31,603 bases of DNA from Bacteroidota bacterium (GCA_023417065.1 JAEZGH010000103.1:1-31603), one strand, 5' to 3'; shown: positions 1-8,677, counted from the first letter of the stretch. Numbers and translations: made by a program. The notes: generated by a model not told the origin, from the sequence alone.

Positions 1-21
1 GGGGAAAATTCGGTAAAAATA

Positions 22-47
22 AAGCGGGGTCATTTCTAACCCCGCTT
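22..47 (-). terminator. Rho-independent-type terminator for the peptide transporter operon
   Basis: A perfect 9-bp stem (22-30 pairs with 39-47) encloses an 8-nt loop. Read on the minus strand, the stem is followed by a T-rich stretch (complement of 12-21). It lies about 100 nt past the stop of the OPT transporter gene, so it probably ends that operon. The T-tract is interrupted, so termination strength is uncertain. Nothing else is recognised in 1-148. Confidence 0.65.
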
Positions 48-148
48 ATTCATGGCAGATTAAGTTTCTTCACAAAATCACCACGAAAAGAAGTATTCGT
101 TTCTCCGGGCAGCACCCAGACTTGAGCCTTGAAAGCTGAACCTTGAAC

Positions 149-2164
149 CTACTTCCTCGTCGCGATCCGGTACAGCAGCAACATCAGTGCGACGAAGAAC
201 AGGGCTCCGAGAAGTTGATAGCCGCCGTCGCCGAAGATATTCGCCATGGCGTGTTCGGCGTTGAGACTGCTCATCAAGCCTGGCAGGAAGACGACCATGA
301 TAGCAGCGACTACGCCCATAAGCGCGCCACCCGCGACAAGGCCGGTTGCGAAGAGATTGCCTTTGCTTAGTTCAGTTTCAGCGTCAGCCTGATCCCGTGC
401 GCCCGACTTCCAGTCAATGTAACCTTTAACAGCACCGCCAGCGAAGATAGGCAGCGTTGTAGCCAAAGGAAGGTAGAGTCCGATGGCAAAAGCAAGTGCC
501 TTGATGCCACAGAGTTCCATGGTCACGGCGATAAACACCCCGGCGATGACGAATTGCCAATCCAGGTTAAAGGATAAGATGCCCCTTGCGAGTGTAGCCA
601 TAAGGGTAGCCTGGGGCGCAGCGTACGTCACACCTATCGCGTGTTCGATACCCTGAGCTTGCTGTTCCGGTGTCGGGATATCGAGGACCTTGACGACGAG
701 GCCGATAACAAGAGCCGACACGATCGCGCCAATGAAAAGAGCGTATTGTTGATATTTCGGAGTGGCGCCAACAAGGAAGCCACTCTTGAGATCCTGTGAA
801 GTAGCCCCCGCGTTGGCGGCAGCGATACATATCATTCCCCCAACTACAAGTGCCATGGGTTCATAGAATTTGCCCGACCATCCTACGGCAGTGAAGATAA
901 GACAGGTGCCCATCAGTGTGGCGATAGTCATTCCTGAAATAGGACTGTTACTCGATCCTACCAGACCTACAATCCGGCTAGCCACCGTTACGAAGAAAAA
1001 GCCGAATACGATGATGAGCACACCCATAAGGAGCTTCTGAAGTATACCTTCTGCCGGAATCATCGGCAGCAACGCGAGTACTGCAATAAGGACAACACTG
1101 CCGACGATGACGACTTTGAAAGACAGATCGCGGTCTGTACGTGCAATGCTGCCTCGGTCAGTTTCTCCAAGTGAGCTGACGCTTTCGCGGAAAGAGCTTA
1201 TGATCGTAGGGATCGTTTTTAACAGCGTGATGAAGCCCCCTGCAGCTACGGCACCCGCACCAATCTGTTTGATGTAAGCGTTGTAGAGCGCCGCAGCGTA
1301 GCCCGTGAACGTATGTGTTGTTGCGTCCCAGCCATAGCGCTCGAGAGGCAGGTTAAGCTTTGTCAGCTGCGCTGCAACGAGGTCGGGATTTACCACTGTG
1401 GCGAGCAGAGGAATTACGGCCCACCATGCGAGTACTGACCCCGCTACAAGTACACCTGCAATCTTAGGTCCGATGATATAACCGACGCCGAGGTATTCGG
1501 GCGTGATCTCACCATTGATTGTTGCACTCGGCCAGAACCGGTTTGTCACTTTCGTGACGAACGCGGGTGTTTCTGCAATCACATGAACGATCTTCTGAAG
1601 GATAGCATAAAGGAAGGCAACACCCATGCCCATGAAGGCGGTCTTTGCGAACTCGCCTCCTTTTTCACCAGCCTGAAGTACCGCAGCGCATGCCGTTCCT
1701 TCGGGATATGGCAGGGTTTCATGTTCCTTGACGATAAGCGATCGCCGTAGCGGGATCATCATAAGGGTTCCCAGCATTCCACCAAATGCGGCAAGGATAG
1801 TAATAGTAAGGTAGTTGAAGTAATCCGCGCCGACGCTCATGCCGTCCTCTCCTGTCGACAGAAAGAGGAACCCCGGCAACGTGAAGACTACCCCTGCGGC
1901 AATTGATTCGCCGGCAGACCCAGTAGTTTGTATGATGTTGTTTTCAAGAATCGTCGTTTTAAGAAACTTCCTTCCCAGCGTAATGGCAATCACAGCGATA
2001 GGTATCGACGCGGAGACGGTGAGACCCGCCTTCAAAGCCAGGTAGACGGTGGATGAGCCGAAGAGTATTCCGAACAACGAACCGAATACAACGGACTTCC
2101 AGGTGAATTCGGCTACGTTTTGTTCAGGGGCCACATAAGGGCGAAACGCTTTTTTTACTTCCAT
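149..2164 (-). CDS. OPT family oligopeptide transporter
   Basis: The 671-aa protein is almost entirely hydrophobic, with roughly 14-16 predicted membrane segments and no cleavable signal peptide. The N-terminal pattern (VAEFTWKSVVFGSLFG, then a short loop and YLALKAGLTVSASIP) and the PYPEGTACAAVL stretch near residue 155 are typical of OPT proteins. The family imports small peptides, or metal chelates in the YSL branch, across the inner membrane by proton symport; the substrate here cannot be read from sequence. Its start lies 15 nt after the stop of the POT transporter gene on the same strand, so the two are very probably co-transcribed. Length is normal for bacterial OPT proteins. Family assignment is firm; substrate is open. 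Confidence 0.93.
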   Translation of the reverse strand: MEVKKAFRPYVAPEQNVAEFTWKSVVFGSLFGILFGSSTVYLALKAGLTVSASIPIAVIAITLGRKFLKTTILENNIIQTTGSAGESIAAGVVFTLPGFLFLSTGEDGMSVGADYFNYLTITILAAFGGMLGTLMMIPLRRSLIVKEHETLPYPEGTACAAVLQAGEKGGEFAKTAFMGMGVAFLYAILQKIVHVIAETPAFVTKVTNRFWPSATINGEITPEYLGVGYIIGPKIAGVLVAGSVLAWWAVIPLLATVVNPDLVAAQLTKLNLPLERYGWDATTHTFTGYAAALYNAYIKQIGAGAVAAGGFITLLKTIPTIISSFRESVSSLGETDRGSIARTDRDLSFKVVIVGSVVLIAVLALLPMIPAEGILQKLLMGVLIIVFGFFFVTVASRIVGLVGSSNSPISGMTIATLMGTCLIFTAVGWSGKFYEPMALVVGGMICIAAANAGATSQDLKSGFLVGATPKYQQYALFIGAIVSALVIGLVVKVLDIPTPEQQAQGIEHAIGVTYAAPQATLMATLARGILSFNLDWQFVIAGVFIAVTMELCGIKALAFAIGLYLPLATTLPIFAGGAVKGYIDWKSGARDQADAETELSKGNLFATGLVAGGALMGVVAAIMVVFLPGLMSSLNAEHAMANIFGDGGYQLLGALFFVALMLLLYRIATRK

Positions 2165-2179
2165 AAGTTAGGATCGGTA

Positions 2180-3673
2180 TTAGTGAATGTTACCCATCAG
2201 ACGTCGGATGGGCTTGTTCAGAATCAAGACTATGATGGCGGCAACCAGGGTTATCTTGGCAACGAGGCCAAACAAACTTCCCAGTAAGGTCGGATCAGCA
2301 GCGATGGCGTTCTTGTCGAACTGTCCGGCAAACAGTCCCGCCACAAGGTTTCCGAACGCAAGGGCGGTAAAGTAAATCCCCATCATTTGTCCGACGAGTC
2401 GCTGTGGTGACAGTTTCGTCACGGCGCTCAGTCCGATGGGGTACAAACATATCTCTCCAAAGGTATGAAACATGTAGGTGAAGATGAGCCATGTGGGGAG
2501 TGGTTTTTCGCCACTGGCGACGACGGCAGATGCTCCTACCATCAAGGCAAACCCTGCGCACATGAAGAATAACCCGAGGGCGAGTTTCACCGGCGTCGAC
2601 GGATTCAAATTTCGCTTCGACAGCCATACCCAAAGCCAGGCAAACACGGGTGCGAAAATCAGTACAAATCCGGCGGTGACAGACTGAAACCAGCTTGCCG
2701 GGATTTGAAATGTGCCGATCATCAGGTCGGTGTATCGGTCGGCGAACAGGTTCAACGAAGAACCGGCCTGTTCATAGGCGGCGTAGAAAACTGTGGTGGC
2801 CACGAAGAATATTGCGATCGCAGTGATCTTCCTTTTTTCGTCCCTGTTAAGGTTTTCGAAAAGCAGGATGTAGATAATATACAGGGAAACTGCTGTAAGG
2901 ATAACGTAGCCCGACGCCTGCGCAAAGGCCACCGGATTTATCGTTATCACTCTGGTGTAAAGCAAGGTGATGAAGACTGCCAGCGCAGCACAGATAATGA
3001 TGACGGCAAGTCTTACGCGGTTATAGGCAGTGCGTTGTTCGGGAGTCTCACGCTTTGGCGGTCCACCGGCTTCACCGAGATAGCGCTCTGAAAGTTTGTA
3101 TTGGATCACCCCTGCTGCCATTCCTATTCCGGCGACGCCGAAGCCATAATGCCAGTTGATTTGTTCACCGAGATAACCCGTAATAAATGGAGCGATAGTG
3201 GCCCCGATATTAATACCGAGGTAGAAGATTGAGAAACCTGAATCGCGCCGGGCCTGGTCGTCGGAAGAATACAATGAGCCTACAAGGCTACTGATATTAG
3301 GTTTGAGCAGTCCGGTGCCGACAACGATAAAGAAGAGCCCCAGGAAAAATGTTTCGGTAGTCGGGATGGCCATACAGAAGTGGCCCAGCGTGATGATACA
3401 ACCACCGTAGAACACGGATTGCCGCAGCCCGAGAAGTCGATCTGCAATCCATCCTCCGGGAAGGGATAGCAGATAGACGAGCATGGTATAGATACCGTAT
3501 ATGGCGCCTGTTGTCTTTTCATCCATGGCGAGTCCGCCTTCTTCGGCCGATGCTACCATGAACAGGAAGAGAAGAGCGCGCATTCCATAATAACTGAAAC
3601 GCTCCCACATCTCCGTAAAGAACAGCGTTGCCAGGCCTCTTGGGTGACCAAAGAAAGATTTCGAATTATTCAT
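2180..3673 (-). CDS. POT/PTR family peptide MFS transporter (proton-dependent di-/tripeptide symporter)
   Basis: This 497-aa inner-membrane protein begins with the PTR2 signature FFTEMWERFSYYGMRALL (about residues 18-35), including the ExxERFxYYG motif that couples protons to peptide transport. A second family motif is seen near residues 150-165 (FSIFYLGINIGATIAP). About 12-14 membrane segments follow. The family imports di- and tripeptides. It is the first gene of a two-gene minus-strand operon with the OPT transporter, giving the cell two peptide-import routes from one transcript. The start ATG at 3673 gives a normal N-terminus. No clear TAnnTTTG promoter was found in the 395-nt divergent gap to pckA. 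Confidence 0.93.
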   Translation of the reverse strand: MNNSKSFFGHPRGLATLFFTEMWERFSYYGMRALLFLFMVASAEEGGLAMDEKTTGAIYGIYTMLVYLLSLPGGWIADRLLGLRQSVFYGGCIITLGHFCMAIPTTETFFLGLFFIVVGTGLLKPNISSLVGSLYSSDDQARRDSGFSIFYLGINIGATIAPFITGYLGEQINWHYGFGVAGIGMAAGVIQYKLSERYLGEAGGPPKRETPEQRTAYNRVRLAVIIICAALAVFITLLYTRVITINPVAFAQASGYVILTAVSLYIIYILLFENLNRDEKRKITAIAIFFVATTVFYAAYEQAGSSLNLFADRYTDLMIGTFQIPASWFQSVTAGFVLIFAPVFAWLWVWLSKRNLNPSTPVKLALGLFFMCAGFALMVGASAVVASGEKPLPTWLIFTYMFHTFGEICLYPIGLSAVTKLSPQRLVGQMMGIYFTALAFGNLVAGLFAGQFDKNAIAADPTLLGSLFGLVAKITLVAAIIVLILNKPIRRLMGNIH

Positions 3674-4068
3674 GAAGGGCGACGGCTAAAGGATGAATGG
3701 ACAACTGCTCCCGGCAGGGATGTAAATAGGAGGCGCCAGTAGTTGGCGATGAAGTTATTAACCAGCATCCAGGCAAGTTTAGGTTGACCAACGCCGAAAA
3801 CGTTGATGCGCCTAAAATAGGTGCTAAAAATCGGTTTTCGCAAATGGGCTAATGGAAGACGGCTGGTTTTTTCCGGGAAAGGTTAACGACTGTTAGCTCT
3901 TCACAAAAAAATCTTTCGCATATCGGCGATCTGAAAAATTTTATTTACCCGGAATCGGGTATTGCAAAAGCATATTTCCTTATCCTCTCATTCCCAAAAT
4001 AATGCTATGCAAACGTTTGAAACGTATTGAATCGAACTATATTTGCATAACTCATTAAACCAAACTGT
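3674..4068. other. Divergent intergenic region between the peptide transporter operon and pckA
   Basis: This 395-nt gap separates two divergent transcription units. It holds the pckA promoter at its right end. A 7-bp hairpin with one wobble pair and a 3-nt loop lies at 3808-3824. No open frame of convincing composition was seen, and no consensus promoter was found facing the transporters. Confidence 0.5.
4016..4045 (+). promoter_or_regulatory. Bacteroidota sigma-A type promoter of pckA
   Basis: TTTG at 4016-4019 and TATATTTG at 4038-4045 are separated by 18 nt, matching the known Bacteroidota pattern TTTG/TTG - N17-23 - TAnnTTTG. This would put the transcription start near 4050, about 18 nt before the pckA ATG. 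A perfect 10-nt palindrome, CAAACGTTTG (4010-4019), overlaps the -33 element and could be an operator. Confidence 0.62.
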
Positions 4069-5682
4069 ATGCTCGAAAATGGAAGGAAGCCGTCCAACGG
4101 ATCGCTTATTGATATCGGTTTTTCCGACGGAAAAGCCTGGTGGAATCTGCCCCCCAACGAACTGCAAAAGATTGCCATTGAAAAAGAAGGCGCCGTAAGA
4201 ACGGCCGCAGGTGCAATCGCAGTCAACACCGGTGAGTTTACCGGTCGCTCTCCTAAGGATAAATTTACCGTAAAAGACGGGATCACTGAATCTACTGTCT
4301 GGTGGAATAACTTCAATATCCCTTTTGATCCCGCAAAGTTTGAGTCGCTGCAACGTAAGATGATCGCGTACCTGAATGGACAAGAGATCTATGTACGCGA
4401 TGCCTATGTGTGCGCCGACTGGCGTTACAGGATGAGCGTCCGCGTAGTTAACGAATACGCGTGGTCAAACCTCTTCGTCAGCAACATGTTCATTAATCCC
4501 GAGGAGAAAGAGCTGGATAACTTCTCGCCCGAATGGCTGATCATCAACGCGCCTGGTTTTCACGCCGACCCCGCAGCCGATGGTACGCGACAACATAACT
4601 TCTCCATTATTGACTTCTCGCGAAAGGTAATCCTCATCGGCGGAAGCGCTTATACGGGTGAGATCAAGAAGGGTGTATTTACTGTTTTGAACTTTGTTCT
4701 CCCGCATTTTAAGAACGTCTTGCCCATGCACTGCTCTGCCAATATTGGTGAGCATGGCGACACAGCCATTTTCTTCGGATTATCAGGCACCGGGAAGACC
4801 ACATTGTCTACTGACCCTTCACGGAAACTTATCGGCGATGATGAGCACGGCTGGACACCCGATAATATCATCTTCAATTTCGAAGGAGGTTGTTACGCAA
4901 AAACCATCGACCTGTCGGAAGAAAAAGAACCGGATATCTTTCACGCCATAAAGGAAGGCGCTCTTCTTGAAAACGTAGGATTTCGCAAGGGAACCAATGA
5001 AGTTGACTTCCGTGATGCATCGATTACTGAAAACACGCGGGTGAGCTATCCGCTGGATCACATTGGCAATATTGCCCGCCCATCGCTCGGCAAAAATCCG
5101 ACGAACATATTCTTCCTGACGTGTGATGCGTACGGCGTGCTCCCCCCTATTGCGCGACTGAATCCCGGTCAGGCTGCATTTCACTTTATATCAGGATATA
5201 CCGCGAAAGTCGCCGGAACGGAAGCCGGGATCACCGAACCAACCATGACCTTTTCGGCGTGCTTTGGTGCGCCCTTCATGCCACTGCATCCTACTGTCTA
5301 TGCCGAAATGCTCAGTGCAAAGATGAAAGAGTCAGACGTCAAAGTATGGCTTGTAAACACAGGGTGGACGGGTGGTCCTTATGGTGAAGGAAACCGGATC
5401 AAGTTGAAGTATACCCGCGCGCTCATCAACGCAGCGCTTTCTGGAGAACTGTTCAATGTGGAGTACGACTACCACGATGTATTCGGGATTGCCTATCCCC
5501 TGTTTTGCTCGTCAGTCCCTGGTACGGTAATGAATCCGCGGGTTTCCTGGAAAGACCAGGACGCGTACGACCAGAAGGCGAATTTTCTGGCGGAAGCATT
5601 CCTCAAGAACTTTGAGAAGTTCGCCAGCTATGCGAATGAAGAAATACTCTCCGGCGCACCCCGTGCAAGGACACACGCATAA
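4069..5682 (+). CDS. pckA: Phosphoenolpyruvate carboxykinase (ATP)
   Basis: The enzyme converts oxaloacetate and ATP to phosphoenolpyruvate, CO2 and ADP in the cytoplasm, the entry step of gluconeogenesis. The 537-aa length is standard for the ATP-dependent class. Visible motifs are the early NTGEFTGRSPKDKF stretch that binds the substrate, the kinase P-loop GLSGTGKTTLS around residue 237-247, the IGDDEHGW kinase-2 stretch just after it, and the late NTGWTGGPYGEG motif. It is a single-gene unit with its own promoter and a strong terminator at 5708-5728. Next to a peptide-import operon it fits a lifestyle of making sugars from amino acids. Confidence 0.97.
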   Translation: MLENGRKPSNGSLIDIGFSDGKAWWNLPPNELQKIAIEKEGAVRTAAGAIAVNTGEFTGRSPKDKFTVKDGITESTVWWNNFNIPFDPAKFESLQRKMIAYLNGQEIYVRDAYVCADWRYRMSVRVVNEYAWSNLFVSNMFINPEEKELDNFSPEWLIINAPGFHADPAADGTRQHNFSIIDFSRKVILIGGSAYTGEIKKGVFTVLNFVLPHFKNVLPMHCSANIGEHGDTAIFFGLSGTGKTTLSTDPSRKLIGDDEHGWTPDNIIFNFEGGCYAKTIDLSEEKEPDIFHAIKEGALLENVGFRKGTNEVDFRDASITENTRVSYPLDHIGNIARPSLGKNPTNIFFLTCDAYGVLPPIARLNPGQAAFHFISGYTAKVAGTEAGITEPTMTFSACFGAPFMPLHPTVYAEMLSAKMKESDVKVWLVNTGWTGGPYGEGNRIKLKYTRALINAALSGELFNVEYDYHDVFGIAYPLFCSSVPGTVMNPRVSWKDQDAYDQKANFLAEAFLKNFEKFASYANEEILSGAPRARTHA

Positions 5683-5707
5683 TCAACCCAAACCTAAACC
5701 TGAGACT

Positions 5708-5735
5708 AGCCTCCCCAAATGGGAGGCTTTCTTGT
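5708..5735 (+). terminator. Rho-independent terminator after pckA
   Basis: A perfect 8-bp stem (5708-5715 with 5721-5728) has a 5-nt loop and is followed by a T-rich tail running to about 5744. It starts 25 nt after the pckA stop codon, the expected position for a single-gene transcript. Confidence 0.85.
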
Positions 5736-5811
5736 TTATTTTTTCGCGTGTGAAATAAGCTTTCCTTTTTGACCGTCTGCCCGATTCGTCGTATCATATA
5801 ACGACTGACGC

Positions 5812-6381
5812 ATGGGTTTGAACAGACTATCCGAAGCGATTATTGAAAAAGCGAAGCACGGCGATGTGCACGCCTTCCGCATTATCGTTGAGGAACACCA
5901 GAACTTCGTCTACTCGGTAGCCTTCCGCTTTGTCAACAGCACGCGTGATGCGGAAGATATCGCTCAGGAGACGTTTCTCAGACTGTGGAAGCACATGAGC
6001 AGATACGATTCCGGGGTCAGGCTGACGACATGGCTTTATAAGATTGTTACCAATGTCTCTCTGGACCATCTTAAGTCAACACAACACCGGCGCAGTTCCA
6101 TGGAAGTCGATCTCAAACCAACGGAGCAGATGATTGCTGCGCTGAATGCAGATCAGCCGCTGATCGACGAAGAGCTGCGCCGTGCAGTGGCTGCTGCAGC
6201 CGAGTCGCTTACGCCTAAACAAAAAGCGGTGTTCGTCCTGCGCGATCTTGAAGGACTTGACGTATCGGAAGTCAGTGCGGTCCTTCGGATGAGTGCCGGA
6301 AGTATCAAAAGCAACTTATGCCTCGCGCGGAAAAGGATTGCCGAGGTCCTTACTAAGTATTATAGTCACGTTAATGGTTGA
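5812..6381 (+). CDS. RNA polymerase sigma factor, ECF-type sigma-70 family
   Basis: This 189-aa protein has only sigma regions 2 and 4. Region 2 (about residues 20-90) contains the helix FRFVNSTRDAEDIAQETFLRLW and the -10-recognising TWLYKIVTNVSLDHLKS stretch. Region 4 (about 130-185) has LTPKQKAVFVLRDLEGLDVSEVSAVLRMSAGSIKSNL, a helix-turn-helix that reads the -35 element. ECF factors redirect RNA polymerase to stress or envelope genes when a partner anti-sigma factor releases them. That partner is encoded next, overlapping this stop codon by 8 nt, so translation is probably coupled. No recognisable housekeeping promoter precedes it; autoregulation is usual in the family but is not shown here. 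Confidence 0.92.
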   Translation: MGLNRLSEAIIEKAKHGDVHAFRIIVEEHQNFVYSVAFRFVNSTRDAEDIAQETFLRLWKHMSRYDSGVRLTTWLYKIVTNVSLDHLKSTQHRRSSMEVDLKPTEQMIAALNADQPLIDEELRRAVAAAAESLTPKQKAVFVLRDLEGLDVSEVSAVLRMSAGSIKSNLCLARKRIAEVLTKYYSHVNG

Positions 6382-6913
6382 AGTTATGAAGTGTGAAGAA
6401 TCGGAAGAACTGATCTGGATTTATGATGTATTGTCAACAGCGGATCGCAGTCGTCTCGATGAGCATGTTGAGCACTGCAAGTACTGCTCTGCCAGAGTGC
6501 AGGAGTGGCAGCGAAGTCATCGGCTGATCCAGGGTGCCTTTCCTCGAATGGTGCCCGAGCATTCTGCAGCTTTCACACATCGCGTGATGGATGCGATTAC
6601 AGCACCCAAAGAGCAGCGTCGCCTGCGGTGGATGACGCCTTTTCAGGTGCTCAGAACGGCTATGGGGATAACCGCATTGGTGCTTGTGATCTCTTTTGCC
6701 TATGAATTTCTCCGGCAACCCGAACCTTTCGCTCACGCCCCTGTTCCTGCGACGGATGCAGTCGTATTGAATACTTCAGATTTCCTTGAAATCAAAATGC
6801 AGGAAGGACGGTCTGCCGGATCAATTTTCAGTTGTGTAAAAGTCTGCCGTGACGACGCAGCCTCCGCATCATGTGAAGACTGCGTGAAAAAGATTAAAAA
6901 TTTCGCTTTATGA
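6374..6913 (+). CDS. Membrane-spanning anti-sigma factor with zinc-finger-like N-terminus and cysteine-rich tail
   Basis: The protein probably binds and inactivates the preceding sigma factor. From the ATG at 6374 it is 179 aa. Residues 7-38 show the anti-sigma zinc-binding pattern C7...H31-x3-C35-x2-C38. A single membrane segment lies at about residues 95-114 (GITALVLVISFAYEFL), putting the N-terminus inside and the last ~65 residues in the periplasm. The periplasmic end carries C-x3-C-x8-C-x2-C at residues 154-170, a possible metal or redox sensor. The open frame extends upstream to 6293, but those codons lie inside the sigma gene and do not look like protein; ATG 6386 is an alternative start. 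Its last codons overlap the next gene as ATGA. Confidence 0.85.
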   Translation: MVEVMKCEESEELIWIYDVLSTADRSRLDEHVEHCKYCSARVQEWQRSHRLIQGAFPRMVPEHSAAFTHRVMDAITAPKEQRRLRWMTPFQVLRTAMGITALVLVISFAYEFLRQPEPFAHAPVPATDAVVLNTSDFLEIKMQEGRSAGSIFSCVKVCRDDAASASCEDCVKKIKNFAL

Positions 6914-7953
6914 AAATGAACAACATTATTACCGCCTGTGTTCTTGTTCTCTTCAGCGGTGGCATAATGTCGTGTGAACAGCACGCTGCGATGGAATCCA
7001 TCGTACACGAAGATGGTTCGATAACGCGAACAGTTATGATTCAGGATGTGGATTCATCGAAAGTATCCGAAAACATCTTTGGTGTGAGCCGTGAGTCCGG
7101 ATGGGATGTCAGCATGAGTCCCCTGGAAAAAAATAAGTACAACATATTATTCACCAGGACATTTCCATCCGCTGAAGCTGCGAACGCACAGATGAACCCG
7201 GATGATGAGGCGCGATTCAAGGTCAGGAGCGAGATAAAAAAGGACTTTCGCTGGTTTTATACCTACTACAAGTATTCGGACACATACATTGCGCTGAACC
7301 GTTTGCATGGCATTGATCCGGAAGACTATTTTACTGCGGAAGATTATTCTTTCATCGACCGCTTGCCGGGGGAAGGTAAGGCCATCAGCAAGGCCGACAG
7401 TTTTTTCCTGAGTAAGCTCAATGACAGGATTTATGATGACTTTGCTGCACGCGGATATTACGAGGAAAACTTTGCTGCACTACTTCGCGCGCTGGAAGAG
7501 GTAAATATTGCTCCACATTGGATCGACAGTGTCCGACAAAAGAAGAGCGCCTGGTTTCAGGAACTTCTGAAGAGTGAGACGCTGGACGATGATAATTTTT
7601 TACACATTACTGAATGGCTGAATATGCCCCTGGATAAGCAAGCATTCCAGGAGGTGTACAAGAAGCATATTCAGGACTTTGAGCGCCGCTCAGATTTCAT
7701 GGCACATGCAGCATCCACGCAAATCGTTCACAGTATTCAGGTTCCGTGGGCTCTTACCGCCACGAATGCTGACAGCGTCGCTTCAGGTCGTCTGTTTTGG
7801 AATCCGCCTGCGGTGAAGTACGTGCTGAAGGATTATACGATGTGGGCTGAAGGACGATCGTTTAACGTGTGGGCTGGCGCGACTTCGCTGATCGTGATTG
7901 GTGTAGCGCTGTGGATGTTCGTTCGGCCGAGCAAAAAAGTCACCATAACTTAA
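6910..7953 (+). CDS. Unrecognised lipoprotein with a C-terminal membrane segment, in the sigma/anti-sigma operon
   Basis: No family was recognised. The 347-aa protein has a lipoprotein-type signal (hydrophobic stretch, then IMSC with the candidate lipidated Cys22). A soluble region rich in aromatic and charged residues follows (about 30-310), and a single hydrophobic segment lies near residues 320-338 (VWAGATSLIVIGVALWMFV) before a short basic end. Lipid anchor plus C-terminal membrane helix would hold the domain on the periplasmic side. The start codon overlaps the anti-sigma stop (ATGA), so the three genes form one translationally coupled unit. A role as sensor or effector of the sigma pathway is inferred from context only. 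The N-terminal part mentions an SITRTVMIQDVDSSKVSE strand-like stretch without a known motif. Confidence 0.8.
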   Translation: MKMNNIITACVLVLFSGGIMSCEQHAAMESIVHEDGSITRTVMIQDVDSSKVSENIFGVSRESGWDVSMSPLEKNKYNILFTRTFPSAEAANAQMNPDDEARFKVRSEIKKDFRWFYTYYKYSDTYIALNRLHGIDPEDYFTAEDYSFIDRLPGEGKAISKADSFFLSKLNDRIYDDFAARGYYEENFAALLRALEEVNIAPHWIDSVRQKKSAWFQELLKSETLDDDNFLHITEWLNMPLDKQAFQEVYKKHIQDFERRSDFMAHAASTQIVHSIQVPWALTATNADSVASGRLFWNPPAVKYVLKDYTMWAEGRSFNVWAGATSLIVIGVALWMFVRPSKKVTIT

Positions 7954-8090
7954 TTTGCAGTCGGCAATTTGAGGAACATATAACCTTTCACAGAAAATAT
8001 CAGCCAGTAGTCGTCAGGTTAAGTCTGGCATAATTTTTCTATACCGATGTTTGTTCAATATCAATAACGTTAATCCAAATAATAAGACCT

Positions 8091-8630
8091 ATGAAGAAAA
8101 CTTTTTTAGTTCTCGCCTGTGTACTGGGATCATTTACCATTTTCGCGCAGGTGGAGTCATCAAATGAGGTTACTACTGACTCTTCGCAAACCGCGGCCAG
8201 TGCAGATGCTAACGCTCAGGATGGTATATCAGATGAAGATTTGCGCAAGTATGCTATACTCATGGATTCCATTGACGATATGAAGCAGTCGCTGCTGAAG
8301 AAGATGGGTGACATGGTGAAGAACAACGAAGGCATGACCAACGCCCGCTACAATGAATTGTCAAAAGCAATTGGTGATGAAGCAAAGCTGCAGGAATTAA
8401 AAGCTACCGAAGAGGAAATTGCGTTCATCAATCAGGTGAATGAAGCAAAAACGCAGGGCACTGAAAACATCACAGAAACTTTTCAGACGATGGCGAAGGA
8501 CTTTATCGGAGTAGAGACGTATAACGAAGTGAAGAATGCACTTGCATCCGATAGTGAAGTAAAAGCCCGCTATGATCAAATTCTCGCCGAAGTAGGCAGT
8601 GAAGATGGTGATAGTGCGAAGGCTGAATAA
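8091..8630 (+). CDS. Secreted DUF4168-like protein with an internal duplication
   Basis: The 179-aa product has a clear signal peptide (hydrophobic to residue 18, likely cleaved after FAQ20) followed by a Ser/Thr/Ala-rich linker. Two helical units follow, at about 46-103 and 105-165. Each begins with an acidic S/T-x-E/D-E helix and ends in a similar segment (GMTNARYNELSKAI and IGVETYNEVKNALASDSEV). The second ending matches the G-hh-x-x-x-YN-x-h-x-x-A-x-x-x-D pattern of DUF4168, a family of unknown function in secreted proteins. The family call is by eye. It is monocistronic, with a terminator at 8651-8670. It starts 137 nt after the sigma operon, so co-regulation is possible but not shown. 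Confidence 0.75.
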   Translation: MKKTFLVLACVLGSFTIFAQVESSNEVTTDSSQTAASADANAQDGISDEDLRKYAILMDSIDDMKQSLLKKMGDMVKNNEGMTNARYNELSKAIGDEAKLQELKATEEEIAFINQVNEAKTQGTENITETFQTMAKDFIGVETYNEVKNALASDSEVKARYDQILAEVGSEDGDSAKAE

Positions 8631-8650
8631 TATCAGACCGAACGCTTAGA

Positions 8651-8677
8651 AGAGCCTCGAAAGAGGCTCTTTTTTTA
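8651..8677 (+). terminator. Rho-independent terminator after the DUF4168-like gene
   Basis: A perfect 8-bp stem (8651-8658 with 8663-8670) closes a GAAA tetraloop and is followed directly by a run of T residues to 8677. It begins 20 nt after the stop codon. Confidence 0.9.

Noticed and set aside
6293..6373. Upstream extension of the anti-sigma frame into the sigma gene.
   Set aside because: The extra 27 codons do not resemble an anti-sigma N-terminus, and the zinc-binding region starts directly after the ATG codons at 6374 and 6386.
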